This document shows, in pieces, positions 1 to 11,637 of a stretch of DNA of 64,000 nt. How positions within the stretch are numbered: the first letter of the stretch is position 1; each line of letters begins with the position of its first letter. Location: contig NW_005178423.1 in assembly GCF_000341285.1 (NCBI RefSeq), forward strand, positions 44,071-108,070, read 5' to 3'. This DNA comes from Galdieria sulphuraria (Eukaryota; Rhodophyta; Bangiophyceae; Galdieriales; Galdieriaceae). Below the pieces are notes generated by a model, which was not told where the DNA came from, ran no database searches, and saw only the letters and a program-made list of their open reading frames with translations. A program made the position numbers and the translations under genes.

Positions 1-1493
1 TGGATAAAATGACAAAAAGTATAATATCGATGAAAAAGCCGGCCTCTTCAATGCTAAGACATGAAGATTCACTTTTTATTGCGAACAAGGAATGGAGAGA
101 AAAGGGTCCAATTTTGGGTTCCTTTTCACACATGTTTGACGGTAAAGTTGTAAGCGATATCTTGTTGCCAAACTGGTCAAATGTATCAAAATGTAAGGAA
201 CTTCGAGTAGAAGAGTTGAATCAGAACAAGTCAACAGCATCACATCCAAAATACACTTTGGAGAGCAACTCACCAAATATTGAAAGATTTTATGGTTCCG
301 AAAGTTTATCGAGTTCTGGGGAATACTCATCGGAAAAACAAGTTATCAGTTCGGAGAACGAAAGTGAGACTTTATCAAGTGCTGAAGAGTCCGTAAGTGA
401 CTCGAGTTATAACACTGATGAGGAGCAAAACGTTTCCGAAGAAAGGACTAATCCTATGATGAAATCGGAGCCAAATAGGTCATTTATTTACACTTTGTCA
501 GGCAATGATCAGAGTCTTCTTGAATCAACGAAAGAACAGTCCCTAATATCTGAAGAGCTTGCGAACAAGAAAAATGGAGAGTTGAAGGGGACGCAAGTTG
601 ATTTGGTTTCTGAGTTGAGCACAATGTGGCCAGCATCCAAAGAAACTTTACTTACAAAGACCAAGAAAAACTGGAAGAGGCTAGTAAATGGTTGGAATTG
701 TGGAGGTATTGAAATAGACTACTATGTTTCAAGACATGCATCGGTTTACGGATTGGATGTTGGCATCGTTTGCTTGCTTATGAAGAACACAAATTTATTT
801 GTAGTCTCGAACATTCAGTTATTGCCATATCAGAAAGATGAAGAAGGAACGGGATATCAAATACCGGAATTGTTAACCTCAGAGGAAGCCTTTGCTTTGA
901 AGGAGAATGAATTGAAGGAACTTGCTCTTCATGTCAAGTTCAAGGGGCGTCCAGATCAGGTTTGTTGCGTTTTGTTGGTTGTTTATGTGACACTATTTAT
1001 GTTTGGTATTTAGTTGCCTCTGGAACTGGAATGTAGTATCGGGAAATTCCCTCTCAGTTTCCGGTTTACCGTGGGAGAAATTCTAAGACCTGAAGTTTTC
1101 AATATTTCAGAGTTTGAGAAAAAGAGATCTCTTATGAGTGGAATGTTGCAAATGGAATCACGTATTTGTATCCAAGAATCAAAGACATTTTCCATGGATG
1201 ATGATAAAGTTTTGGAGGAATTTCTTCATTCGACTATCATCTCCACAACAAACGTTGCTCGAGTAACGTCTGGAAGGCAAGAAAGTCAACCTGGAGAGAG
1301 TAATTTATATTATAGTGCCCGTATACGCGGAAATGAGAAGCTGGTACTGATGAGTTTATCATGGAAAGCTTCAGACTGGAAGGCAGGTATCTTTTTGTTG
1401 CTTAACAGTGAGGATATTGTCGTAGGCTCCAATTTGTTACAATATGTGAAGCGCCAAATAGATAATGCTGCAAAAGAGGCTCAGTTGGATTGA
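1..1493 (+). CDS. AP3B: AP-3 adaptor complex subunit beta, C-terminal part (5' end outside window)
   Basis: Seen: the frame is open from the window edge (codons from base 3) and continues through a GT-AG intron at 960-1013 to a stop at 1493. The visible part is a Ser/Glu-rich acidic hinge (about codons 90-150), then an ear-like region with GGIEIDYYVSRHASVYG and FTVGEILRP. Known: AP-3 beta carries a Ser-rich hinge and an ear with a similar PPVGELLLP stretch, and a short LGSxSxxxxxKVVxxxxLPxW patch before the hinge; an equivalent patch starts near codon 38. AP-3 sorts cargo from Golgi/endosomes to vacuole or lysosome-like organelles. Inference: the N-terminal adaptin solenoid lies upstream of base 1, so the methionine at base 9 is probably internal. 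Recognised by motif order only. Confidence 0.8.
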
Positions 1494-1664
1494 CAATCAT
1501 GAAAGTATTTTGCAGGCGTTGAATCGTTTGGAAGTCATGTTTGTGAGAAACGAAATGTATTTATCTATTAAGCATTTGATTCAACGATTCTATTCCAGTC
1601 TAACGGGGCAGTTGTTCTCTCCAAGACAAACAATCATACTTTTATAACCAAACACAGCACATAG

Positions 1665-3599
1665 TTAAGAAACATGATTTGCTACTAGTTCAGTATCATG
1701 AAGACTAAACTTTGGAACAACATCGTCAAACAGGCGGAAGATATCTCCGGCAACGTAGTCGTTATCAACCACATTTACCAACATAAAGTTGTCGTGAATA
1801 TGACGTAAAATTTGCTGACTTGTGGAATCTTTCTCATAAAGTCGACCCCACAATTCTGTCCATATTGAAAATGCTTCTTCTTTCCATACCAAAAAACTGT
1901 AAGGATCAACAACAGTTGGTTGTATGATTTCCCTGTCAGGAAACACACCCCATGTTACAGCATTAGCACTGGACAAATTTTTGGTATTGGTTAATAATTC
2001 GCTGTCTTTAGAACTAACAGCAAATATTGTAATCAAAGGATACGACTTGGAGGCTTCTATCAGAGCTTCAACTACCTCTCTCTTAGCAAAGAACTCAATA
2101 TATGCTTTTTGATAAACATAACCTCCTGGTCCTCCCCATCCAAATACAATATCGCTAGAAGGAACTCCATTGACTCGTGGTTGAGAATTAATAGTAAATA
2201 ATCCGTGCTTGTTCAACCATTTCAGCGGTTCCATAATTATCATAGTTTCCTTTGCCAAACCATCCGATTCACTCCATAAAAGTCGACTTACTTCACCACT
2301 CAGGTATCGAAGAAATATATTGGAAACGTCCGAAAAATTTTTCAACTCTCCATAGGCCCTATGCAAGGCTTCCTTTTCCTCTTTGGAACGAAAACCGCCG
2401 CTTCCCAACAGATGGTGCTCCGTAAGTTCTCCAAAAGCAGGTGAACGATTGTCACCCCAGCGACCATTTGGAAACTCATCCCAACCTTCCGTTCTTGAAA
2501 TATACGACTTTGGACGGTTGGACCAAAAGATTGGTCGAACATCTTCATGTCTACGACGATCAATAGTAGCAGGTCTCCATGGTAAAGAACGAATGGATTG
2601 ATTCTTAGGAATCATATCTAGGCCTTCAATAATGGACATAACAGCCTTTTCAAGATTTAACGTGTAAAAATGAATACCAGGTACAAGACCACTGTGCAGT
2701 ATCCTTCGACACATATCTATTCCCAGTCGAATACCAAACTCTTTTACAGCTGCATCATCATCCTTGATAGGCTGTAATGCTTTCAAAACTTCGTCCGGCA
2801 CATGAGTCTTACAGAATTTTGTCATTCTTTCAAAACCATTGTAGTTCTGGATAGGCAATATTCCAGGAATGATAGGTACCTCAATACCGATACTACGACA
2901 GTCTTTAACAAACTGCAGAAATCTATCTGTATCATAGAACATCTGCGTGATGATAAAGTTACCTCCTGCTTCCACTTTCTCTTTCAAGAAATGCAACTCC
3001 TGCTCGTAGGTCAAGTTGCCTTCAAGTAAGCCAGCAGGGTGACCTTCTGGATATCCAGCAACACATATACTAAAGTGTTCTCCAAAACTCTTACGTATAT
3101 GTCTTACAAGGTCTACAGCGTGTTCAAATCCTCCTTCGATGCTATGCCATTCCTCTCCTTTTGGAGGATCCCCTCGTAAAGCAACAATATTTCGTATTCC
3201 TCTTTCTTTCGCAGCATTGAGTGCGTCATCCACTTTCCCTGAAGGCATATTTGTGCAGGTCAAGTGCATACAAACATCTAAACCGAAATAGCGCTGAATG
3301 TTACCGCTGATTTCCAGTGTCAAGTCAGATGTTGAACCACCTGCACCCCAAGTCACGTCGACAAATAGTGGTTCTACTCGAGACATGCGGTCAATTCGAT
3401 CATAAAGGTTATCTACACCGGACTAGAAGAGGACAGTACGGGTAAGTCGTGATACTATAACAAAAACTGGGCAACTCACTGGAGTTTTGGGAGGAAAATA
3501 TTCAAAAGAGAAGAATATTTTTCCCATGTCCTGTCGATGTTTTATCTTCTCGTGTACTTTAGGAGTATCTCTCAAGTTTATGTCTCCTCGTGACGGCAT
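1665..3599 (-). CDS. MTHFR: Methylenetetrahydrofolate reductase
   Basis: Two exons, 3599-3480 and 3422-1665, joined across a 57-nt GT-AG intron, give 625 residues. The enzyme reduces 5,10-methylene-THF to 5-methyl-THF for methionine synthesis. Seen: exon 1 ends in FFSFEYFPPKTP, and exon 2 continues with the DVTWGAGGSTSD and HLTCTNM stretches of the FAD-binding TIM barrel, then NIVALRGDPPKG, CVAGYPEGHP and IITQMFYD. After about residue 340 comes the eukaryotic C-terminal module (FGWGGPGGYVYQKAY), so the length matches eukaryotic rather than bacterial MetF. The start at 3599 is the first ATG in frame and gives a short leader with no clear targeting signal, so a cytosolic location is likely. Whether it is inhibited by S-adenosylmethionine cannot be judged here. 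Confidence 0.95.
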
Positions 3600-3798
3600 C
3601 TTACTTTCTCAAATCCAATAACACACAAATATATTTCATGAATCAATGCAATGTCTTTTTGGCTGTTTTGTGTGGACCGATAAAAATTCGAAGCGTGGAA
3701 TCGTTCCCATTTTATAATAACCCCAAGTCCCTCTCTATATAGTTTTCGGTTGTTACATACTATTAGAAGTATTTGACTCGTCTTTTCCCTAAGAAGTT

Positions 3799-4311
3799 TC
3801 AGATAAACCCATAGAATCCACCAAGAAAAGATACTTTCTGAATGGCTGCATAGAAAAGAAACAGAAACGAAGGTAAAGAACTCACTAAAATAACGCTTGT
3901 CAATTCTCTCCCATATTGAGGATGTCCCTTGTATAGTAAACTATGGGTCAACGTCATATCGACAAAAGGTTTTAACTTGCTTACGGAACTGAGTTCAAAA
4001 ATAGAACCAACAAAAGCAATCGCTAACACACAAGACACACCAAGTAAGATTCCACTTGGCACATTTAAGGGTGGCTTCGAAGAAGGCGCTTTTTTCATCT
4101 CAAGGAACCGAATACTATATTCAACTCGTCTTCTTGGACAGCTGTACCGCTTTTTTGGAAAATCAGTTGACCCACTATCATTGCGACCTAGTGAAAGCCG
4201 TATATGACTAGTACTACAAAAGGAAATAAAGCAAGAACTGGACGAGACAATATGGAAACAATCTTTTCGTGTCATTTCACTCGAAAACTTGACCCAAACA
4301 AATTCTATCAT
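3799..4311 (-). CDS. Hypothetical small membrane protein, possibly plastid-targeted
   Basis: A single-exon frame of 170 residues lies between MTHFR and ribosomal protein S13 on the same strand. It has a Ser/Arg-rich N-terminal stretch of about 75 residues that could act as a transit peptide, then two hydrophobic segments at about 86-106 (GILLGVSCVLAIAFVGSIF) and 140-160 (LTSVILVSSLPSFLFLFYAA), with KGHPQYGREL between them. I do not recognise the family; the layout resembles small thylakoid or envelope proteins but no specific match is claimed. A shorter start at an internal methionine is possible. Support comes from the uninterrupted frame, the two membrane segments and the spacing to its neighbours. 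Confidence 0.5.
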   Translation of the reverse strand: MIEFVWVKFSSEMTRKDCFHIVSSSSCFISFCSTSHIRLSLGRNDSGSTDFPKKRYSCPRRRVEYSIRFLEMKKAPSSKPPLNVPSGILLGVSCVLAIAFVGSIFELSSVSKLKPFVDMTLTHSLLYKGHPQYGRELTSVILVSSLPSFLFLFYAAIQKVSFLGGFYGFI

Positions 4312-4466
4312 AATCTCTCAGGCACTTGAGTTATGAGAGCCGCAAAAAATAAATTTTGGCGAAACTTTCGTCTACTACTACAATTGGATATATGAGCCTT
4401 TTAGAATACCAGATATATGCATAGAAAACTTGACAGTAATTAACAAAGCACTCGCTGTGAGCTTTA

Positions 4467-4975
4467 TTAGGCGACAAGTGCGGATGCAGTGGCTGACTCA
4501 TATTTCCAGTTGGGAGGTAACTGCTTTGTACGTTTGTAATACCTAGAAAGTCGATGTATTCTGCTCTCAATAAGAATCAACCGAAACTTGGAATCCTTGT
4601 CTTTTCGGTTCCTTTCCAAATGTTTACGCACTGCAACTGCCTTTTTAATCAAAAAGTAAAGATCCTCAGGTATTTCTGGAGCCAGTCCGTTTGCCTTTAA
4701 AATCCGAACAATCTTATTACCGGTTATTTGTTTCACGAGAGGAACGCCTTGAGAATCACGAAGATGAACACCAATTTGGGACGGTACCAGTCCTTTTCTG
4801 GCCAGCTTGCAAATCATATCGACAACTTCGTTCGGTGTTGTCTTCACCCAAGACGGTGGGTTTCTTCGATACGGAATAACCGATTGGGCAATTCCCTTGC
4901 TATTGGGATCAACTTGAGTACAAAATACACATCATGTCCAAAATATACAAACCCCTTACTGTGCATACGCCCCAT
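4467..4975 (-). CDS. RPS13: Cytosolic small-subunit ribosomal protein S13 (uS15)
   Basis: Two exons, 4975-4953 (MGRMHSKG, last codon split) and 4899-4467, across a 53-nt intron, give 151 residues, exactly the usual length of eukaryotic S13. Seen: [54 protein letters not shown] and the basic end [22 protein letters not shown]. It is part of the 40S subunit, binding the central domain of 18S rRNA. The intron after codon 8 is a common arrangement for ribosomal protein genes in compact genomes. The next gene upstream (on the right) starts only beyond a gene-free stretch. Confidence 0.97.
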
Positions 4976-5445
4976 CTTAGTTTATTCACGTTCCTCTCTG
5001 TTACTTGGTGTTGTTCTTTCCCCGACGCCGAATTCGCACAATCAACCACCAATCAATCAATCAATGAAATCAATTGGATGAATCAAGTAATGAAGAAATC
5101 TCCAAGTTGTTTGTAAATATAGTCATGATAGCATAATAATATTGCCTGGACACAAGCTAGCTTCAAACTAGCATCGAGAAGCTTTCAATTATTACGAAGT
5201 GTCTATACGGCACTCATTCTTTACAACAAAATACCCTACAAAACAAACCCCACCTTGTTCTTGTATTCTAAACGGAAATTTCAAAGTATTGAAAGCTAAA
5301 GTGATTAAAATCTGTCAGATAGTCGGTCAAAGTAGCGTGTCATGTGGATTGAATACGAAGTTTGACATGAATTACAAACATAAATGGTACAAATTCTGAC
5401 TCCTACGGATACTACTCAACTAGTATGTGAAGACCCTTCATCGTC
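4976..5445. other. Intergenic, nothing recognised
   Basis: Holds the promoter of the S13 gene at its left end and the 3' flank of the endonuclease III gene at its right end. Short frames occur but none has codon structure or family features I can support. No RNA gene or repeat was seen. Confidence 0.6.
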
Positions 5446-6415
5446 TTACGAGGTTCTCGACGTAGACTTGAAATACTGACAACCTTTTTGTAGAGTGCAA
5501 GCTTCGCAACGAGGACTTTGAGAACGGCAGGTCTCCCTTCCGTGACTTATTATCAAAAAATGCAAAGGAACACGGAGTTCCAAAGGTACAACGCTATTCA
5601 GTGAACGAAAAGCTTGATCTCTACTACAATTCGGAGAAATCCAACCGAGTCTTTTACAAACGCGAAACACATGAGTATCAACTAAAACTTATATTAATAA
5701 AGGCTATACCTCTAAGTAATAATACGCACCAGGAAATACTTGCAAACCCAAGGAGAACGCCGAAACACAAGCCATGGTTTTTAAACCGACTCCTTTAAAG
5801 CGACTCAACTCCTTCTCTACAGTTTCTGTGCAGGACCCTCTCAAACTTTCCAAACTCAGTTCTCCTCGTTCTTTTTGTAAAGTTTCCAACAACTCCTTTA
5901 TTCTGGCTGCTTTTGTCTTTGCTAAACCTGCAACCCTGATACACTCTTCAACATCTCTTAGAGGGGCTTCAATAACTTGATTCCAATCCTCATATCTAGT
6001 CTTCAAAAATAGTTTGCTTATATTGTAAGTTTTTCTTATGGTAGGATACCTTGAGTTGCTCAAACGCTTTTGTTGAATTACGATCAGTTGTATTCTGTGA
6101 CAGCATAACCGCTATAAGAGTATCCAGGACTGTGTTAGCGCCTACGGAAATGGCTGGAATAGGATAAACTTGAGAAAGGACCTCATAAGCTTTTTGAAAA
6201 TGGGTCCCTTTCTCTTCTCCTTGCATCACTACTAAAGATTTTCTCCAGTACTTACGAAAAACACCACGAGCAAGTTGCAAACTGAAACGTTTTGGAAAAT
6301 TTGCTAATAAAAGACGATACGAAAAACCAGAAACAATAAGTTGCCTGTCAATTTGTAGAAACATAAGATTTTGAATGGTTAAGGATATGTTCTCCCATTC
6401 CCAACATTGTTGCAT
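5446..6415 (-). CDS. NTH1: Endonuclease III homologue (DNA glycosylase/AP lyase)
   Basis: Three exons, 6415-6050, 6000-5730 and 5681-5446, with introns of 49 and 48 nt, give 290 residues. The enzyme removes oxidised pyrimidines and nicks abasic sites in base-excision repair. Seen: DTLIAVMLSQNTTD, the helix-hairpin-helix FKGVGLKTMA with the catalytic lysine, then across intron 2 VDTHVFRVCKRLGW with the catalytic aspartate, and near the end an iron-sulfur loop C-X6-C-X2-C-X5-C (from GRETC to GCQYF). All key residues are present only when both introns are removed, which supports the model. The N-terminal ~70 residues are not conserved and may include a targeting signal; the start at 6415 is less certain than the rest. 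Confidence 0.88.
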
Positions 6416-7066
6416 CGAACAGACTCATATGCTTTTATTGGGAGAATAACTTTAAATTGAAAGATTCTCCAACACAGGCAATATCAAAAATTCACGGTTA
6501 TGAAGAGTTTGGGAGATTTTAAGAAAAGACATAGATAGTAACAAATTCTAAGAAAACTCTTCGAAATTCAGACAATGGACAATTAGTGTGTCATATTCGT
6601 TTAGTTTCTTAAAAATGAGCTCCTAAGGATGACTTTAAGCCAAATTGTAGGGGAATCAACGTTTCAGTTATTCAAGAATAGAACACTTGAAAGATTCTAA
6701 AGATGAAAATGCCATATGAAATTGGCCTTCATATGTAACATATCTCTTCAAAGTAAAATCAGAAAAATTTTACTGAAGGCTTGGCGAACATATATAATTT
6801 TATCAAGGCACTGTTTTAGAAAGCAAAGATTACGAGAATGATAGAATCGAGAATAGACCTTACAAAAAGAGAGACATTGAATAGTCTCAAGTCTTCTTTA
6901 TTGAAGGATAATTAAACAGTCTGTTTTCCAAACAAATAATCAAGAATCTCTTTCACTTAAAAAGATGATAAGTGGATGAAATTTCGAGGACAATTCCTTC
7001 ACGGAGCAGACACTTTTCTATATGGCCATTGTCCATTATTTCATTTGATCTAGAAAGAGTTAAGGC
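6416..7066. other. Intergenic, nothing recognised
   Basis: About 650 bases between the divergently transcribed endonuclease III and pyruvate kinase genes. AT-rich, with no convincing frame on either strand, no RNA gene and no repeat. It presumably holds both promoters; the last ~100 bases are the likely 5' leader of pyruvate kinase. Confidence 0.6.
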
Positions 7067-8757
7067 ATGGCAAATGCTGGTCAGGTATCGTCGTCCCCTT
7101 CCAGACTGTCTCGAAATGTAAGCATAAGAGTCAACGAAGAAGACCTTATTTCGATACAGGCATCATCTTTATTCCATGGACTCCCCGCAAGGTAAGACGC
7201 TTCTAGTGTTTTCCTCCAGATTATTTTATGTGATGATAGTGTGATCAATTTGGAAAAGCCTCGTAGAACAGGTATCATTTGTACAATAGGACCAAAGTCT
7301 CTTCCCAGAATTGGAGAGCTTTTAGACGCAGGCATGAACGTTATGCGTTTGAATTTTTCGCATGGAACTCACGAGTATCACGAGAGTTGTATTCGTAAAC
7401 TTCGCGAAGAACTGAAGAAGCGTCCTGGGATGCTATGCGCCATAGCTTTGGATACAAAAGGTCCTGAAATTAGAACAGGATTATTCGTAAATTCAACGGA
7501 CGTCCGTATCGAGAAGGGATCGCAGGTTACTATTACTACAGACGAACAGTTTCGTGAGAAAGGAACAGCGTCGAAGTTTTTTATTGACTACAAATCTCTT
7601 TGTACCACAGTGAAGCCTGGAATGTATATTTTCATATCAGACGGAGTATTAAGATTGAAAGTAAAGGAATGTAGAGAGACCGAGGTAATCTGCGAAGCTA
7701 TTAATAGTGCAGTGATTGGAGATCAAAAAGGAGTTAATCTTCCTGGGGCAAAGGTTGATCTTCCTGCAGTTTCAAAAAAAGATATCGACGATCTTCGTTT
7801 TGGTGTCCAGCAAGGTGTAGATGTTGTGTTTGCATCGTTTATCCGAGAAGCTTCACAAGTTTTGGAAATCCGCAAGTTACTTTCAGAAGCAGGTCCTGAG
7901 GGGAAAGATATAAAAATATTTAGCAAAATCGAGAATCAACAAGGTGTGTAAAGTTTTTTGGAGATGAATAAATTTACAGTATCTTGCAAACAGGGCTTGA
8001 TAATTTTGACGAGATTTTGAAAGTAACAGACGGTGTTATGGTAGCTAGAGGAGATTTGGGTATCGAAATTGCTCCTGCTAAAGTATTTGTTGCCCAGAAG
8101 AAGTTGATTCGCTTATGCAATATTCACGCAAAGCCAGTTATTTGTGCTACGCAAATGTTGGAAAGTATGGTGAACAACCCTAGACCTTCGCGAGCTGAAG
8201 TGTCAGATGTTGGAAATGCGGTGGTAGATGGTGCAGATTGTGTAATGTTAAGTGATGAAACAGCAAAGGGTGACTATCCAATAGAATCAGTGCAGCATAT
8301 GGATCTTATTTGTGTGGAAGCCGAAGGATTCCTTGGTTATGAAAAAATATGGGCGGAGATGAGAGCTTCGACTCCACGTCCGATGGAGAATATTGAATCT
8401 GTATCTTGTGCTGCAGTGATGTTGTCTTTTGATGAAGAAGTCAAGTTAATTGTGCTTGTTTCAGAGAATGGGAAATTAGCTAGAAATGTGAGCAAGTATC
8501 ATCCGAATGTTCCTGTCATTGCTATAACCAGGAATCCTCGAGTAGCACGTCAGCAACTTTTGAGTCGCGGTATTCTGTCATTGCTAGTGGACTCTTCAGA
8601 GTTTTCCTCTGTCAACAATTTGTTAAATATTGCCTGCCATGCTGCTGTTGAGGTTAACTTTTGCAAACCAGGAGACAAAGGTGTGGCAATCTATGACACA
8701 GAGCTGCGAAAAGACAATGAAGAAGCCTCCGTGATGCATGTGTTTAATGTTGAGTGA
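7067..8757 (+). CDS. PK: Pyruvate kinase
   Basis: Three exons, 7067-7191, 7240-7943 and 7994-8757, give 530 residues. It converts phosphoenolpyruvate and ADP to pyruvate and ATP, the last step of glycolysis. Seen: RRTGIICTIGPKS, MNVMRLNFSHG, ALDTKGPEIRTG, KIENQQG joined across intron 2 to LDNFDEIL, VMVARGDLGIEI, PVICATQMLESM and CVMLSDETAKGDYP, so substrate, K+/Mg2+ and ADP sites are all represented. The first exon gives about 40 residues before the barrel without a strong transit-peptide look, suggesting a cytosolic form. Introns are 48 and 50 nt. The allosteric C-terminal domain is present (LIVLVSENGKLARNVSKY). Confidence 0.97.
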
Positions 8758-8900
8758 CCATAATGTTTATGGTAAGCTCTCTGTGATTCCATTGCGCCTG
8801 CAGACATCTTTCTATATATTGCGTCGTTGTAAACTTGTTTATCTTTTTGTGTAAAATTTGTTTTCTTTCGATATTAATCAAAAGAAAAAATGCTGAGCCA

Positions 8901-8909
8901 TTTGGCGCC
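8901..8909 (+). promoter_or_regulatory. E2F-like site TTTGGCGCC
   Basis: Exact TTTGGCGCC, matching the E2F/DP core TTTSSCGC. It lies about 60 nt before the first usable ATG of the gene at 8966. One of four exact copies found near gene starts in this window; function is inferred from the motif only. Confidence 0.35.
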
Positions 8910-8965
8910 TTTGAAGTTGTCATTATAAAAAATGGCCAATCATGTCGTTTTCGTAAAATATTGCA

Positions 8966-11441
8966 ATGCAGGCAGTCGAGTATAGAAACTATATCATCAA
9001 ATCCACTAAAGACCTCTTGCCGGGTTTTTTACAGGCAATGAAAAAAGATAAGACTCCATTAAATCATATGCATATAAATATGGCGGCTCTGCTATCATTA
9101 GTAGCTCTTTGGACCCAAGATTCATCTCTATATCAACAGAGTTATCTTATCTTCAAATCCTTCCTGCAGCAGTTTGGAATGGAAACTTTAAATTTAGAGA
9201 TATATAGAGAGCCACATAAAGTGCGTAATCACAGCTGTCCATTCACAGGATATCCATTCATTATCTGTTTTCGTAACTTGCAAAGTGTTGAAAACCTTTG
9301 GAGTCAAATGACAAAGGAATGGGATCCAAAAGTATTACGAAAAATTATTTCTGATGTTGCCTTCATATTCTGTCGACCGATGCAGAGAGGTGATCATAAC
9401 CAAGCAATGGCACGGGCTTTAGGAACTGCTCTAGCACTTTCGGCTCTCGACTTTATGAAAAAAGAGCAAGAACCCATTTGGAGTCATTATGTTGAGGAAA
9501 TATGGGAAGAATGGAGAACATATGAAGACACCTGCGAAAATGCACCCTCTTACAATGCGATCTATCTTTGGTGTTTGCTCATGATGCTTGATTTGTATCC
9601 CCAAAAACTAAAATATTTTACACAGAGCAAACGAGCATATGCCCTCTTCCAAAGATATAGAGACCATGTAGGTGACAAGAAGAATGATTGATATCATCGA
9701 CTGACCGAAATAGTATTAGATATCGCAGTCATTTTGCACTATTCCAAAATATGGAGATGATGGCGGTCCGGGTGACTTGTTCTTTCGATCCGCAGATGCA
9801 TGGCCTGCAATCTTCGAGAAAGTTGCTTCCATATTTGATGACGAAACATTCCAATGGGCAGCCCTCCAAATGTTTAGAGGAGAGAAGGATGGAAAGCATC
9901 ATGCGACAAGACAACCACAAATGTTATTTATGCTTGCCATGGCTAGCAACTGGAAACCCAAAATTTCAAAAGCCCTACCACCATCAACTGGGAGTGCGAT
10001 TCTATACCGAGGAAGAGACATACCTTCTATGCCACAAGACATTCCAACTGCAGACAAAATTGTATTGACACAAAACAGATTTTCACAAGCACCATTTGCA
10101 ATGTTCGAAATATTTTCAAGAGGTCATCACTCACACTTTCATCCGGGAAGCCTGATTTGGTATGATAATGGACAATATGCAATGTTTGCTAGCTTGGGAT
10201 ACCACAATAGTTACCAACATCAAGCGAATTCTCTTTTCATCGATACATATGAGCCCCAACGTTACTGGCAAGATGCTGCTAGCATTTATAGCTCTTGGCA
10301 ACTGTGTCAGATTCCTTCAGTACTCTTAAAACCAGTTATTAATGGAGACTCTAAATTGAGAATAATAGAAGCAATAACTTATCGCTTTGAAAATCCGACC
10401 AATTCACCCATGCATTTGCAAATAGCAAATGTTGGATTAGAAGGAGGGTCAGAATTCTTCATCTTGGAGCATTTCGACGATCCACAATATCATATGAGAA
10501 ACGCACAAGTGATACAAATGCGTCACAGTGACAATGCTGATGCACCATCTCAAAATTTTTTGGATATCTTGGTATTTCCAGGAGTTTCCTTCAACAGTAC
10601 TGACAAGAACTCATCTTTAGCACCTCAAAATATAGTCGTCGATACACAAAGATTTCCATACTTCAAATTTTGGTGGCGAATAGAGTCTCATGAAATTTCC
10701 AATTGTTTAAAACCATCAAATTTCATAATCCGTACCTCTGATGCCCTGTATGATATAACACCGCTAAACCCCAAATTTGTTTTACATTTTGATAAGCGAG
10801 CAGCGATGGTGCTTCAAAACGCCGACGGAGATCAATTTACTCGCTTCCGGTTTGCGCATTATGGTGAGGATTTGAATTATGGTAGATTTGTTATTCTTTT
10901 GAAAGAAGGCATCTTGTTAGCTATTGACAGCATTACCAAACCTCCTGGTAAAGAACTTAAAAAAATAGCTTCCATCAGTTGGCACGTACTCGCTACCGAT
11001 GTGGTACAAGATCTAGCAGTACTTCAAGGTGAAACCTCTGAAGACTATCACAAGAGTATGTGGGCTGAGTTCCGTGGTTTTCCACACGTCAACAACCTGA
11101 ATACGAGAACTATCGACCCTAATTCATCTTTACTGTTCGTAACTCCGAGGCAAGAAGACCAATCAGTTGCACTTGTTGAACCATCTTTTTGGGGAGTGAG
11201 ACCCAAAAGTATTGTACTGGGACGACAACTGGAAGCCAATGACAATTGTTTGAATTTTGTCAGTTTGTTTTACCCAAAGAACCTTTCACTCGATAGCAAG
11301 AAAATTGTTAGCCAAATTGTATGGAAAGAAGTTGCTTTGTCGACAATTCGCGTAGAGTTGCAAACTTCAGTACAGTCGTTATGTATTTGTGTTGTTCTCA
11401 ACTTTTCTACAGCTCCAGAGTGGACTGTTTCAAGGACATGA
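8966..11441 (+). CDS. Large two-domain protein, possibly heparinase II/III- or polysaccharide-lyase-like
   Basis: Two exons, 8966-9667 and 9729-11441, joined in phase 0 across a 61-nt intron, give about 804 residues. The N-terminal ~270 residues look all-helical (for example RALGTALALSALDFM), then a beta-rich part follows that contains GHHSHFHPGSLIWYDNGQ and YHNSYQHQANSLFID. Known: heparinase II/III and related lyases combine an alpha/alpha barrel with a beta-sandwich and have a GHGHxDxxSF...G motif plus downstream His/Tyr. The resemblance is at the level of layout and His spacing only, so the function is an inference. The first exon may be preceded by another, since a CAG sits just before the codons following the chosen ATG; no signal peptide is visible from this start. 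An E2F-like site lies upstream. Confidence 0.45.
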
Positions 11442-11637
11442 AGAAGCCTGTGAAAAATTCTAATTTTCAGATTTTAACACGACTGTTGCGTTGGGTTGTT
11501 GCAGAATAGTTTAAGGGCGCAAGAAAACCGAAGACTGAATCCGTTTTTGCGTACGCGGCTTGTGTTCTTTATAACATATAAAGTCTGCCATGCAGTTAAT
11601 CATTCATTCCGCTTCCAGTTGGTCATCAGTAGCAAGC

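Noticed and set aside
1465-1647. Frame after the AP-3 beta stop as a further exon
   Set aside because: No splice signals lead into it, and the ear domain ends normally at 1493.
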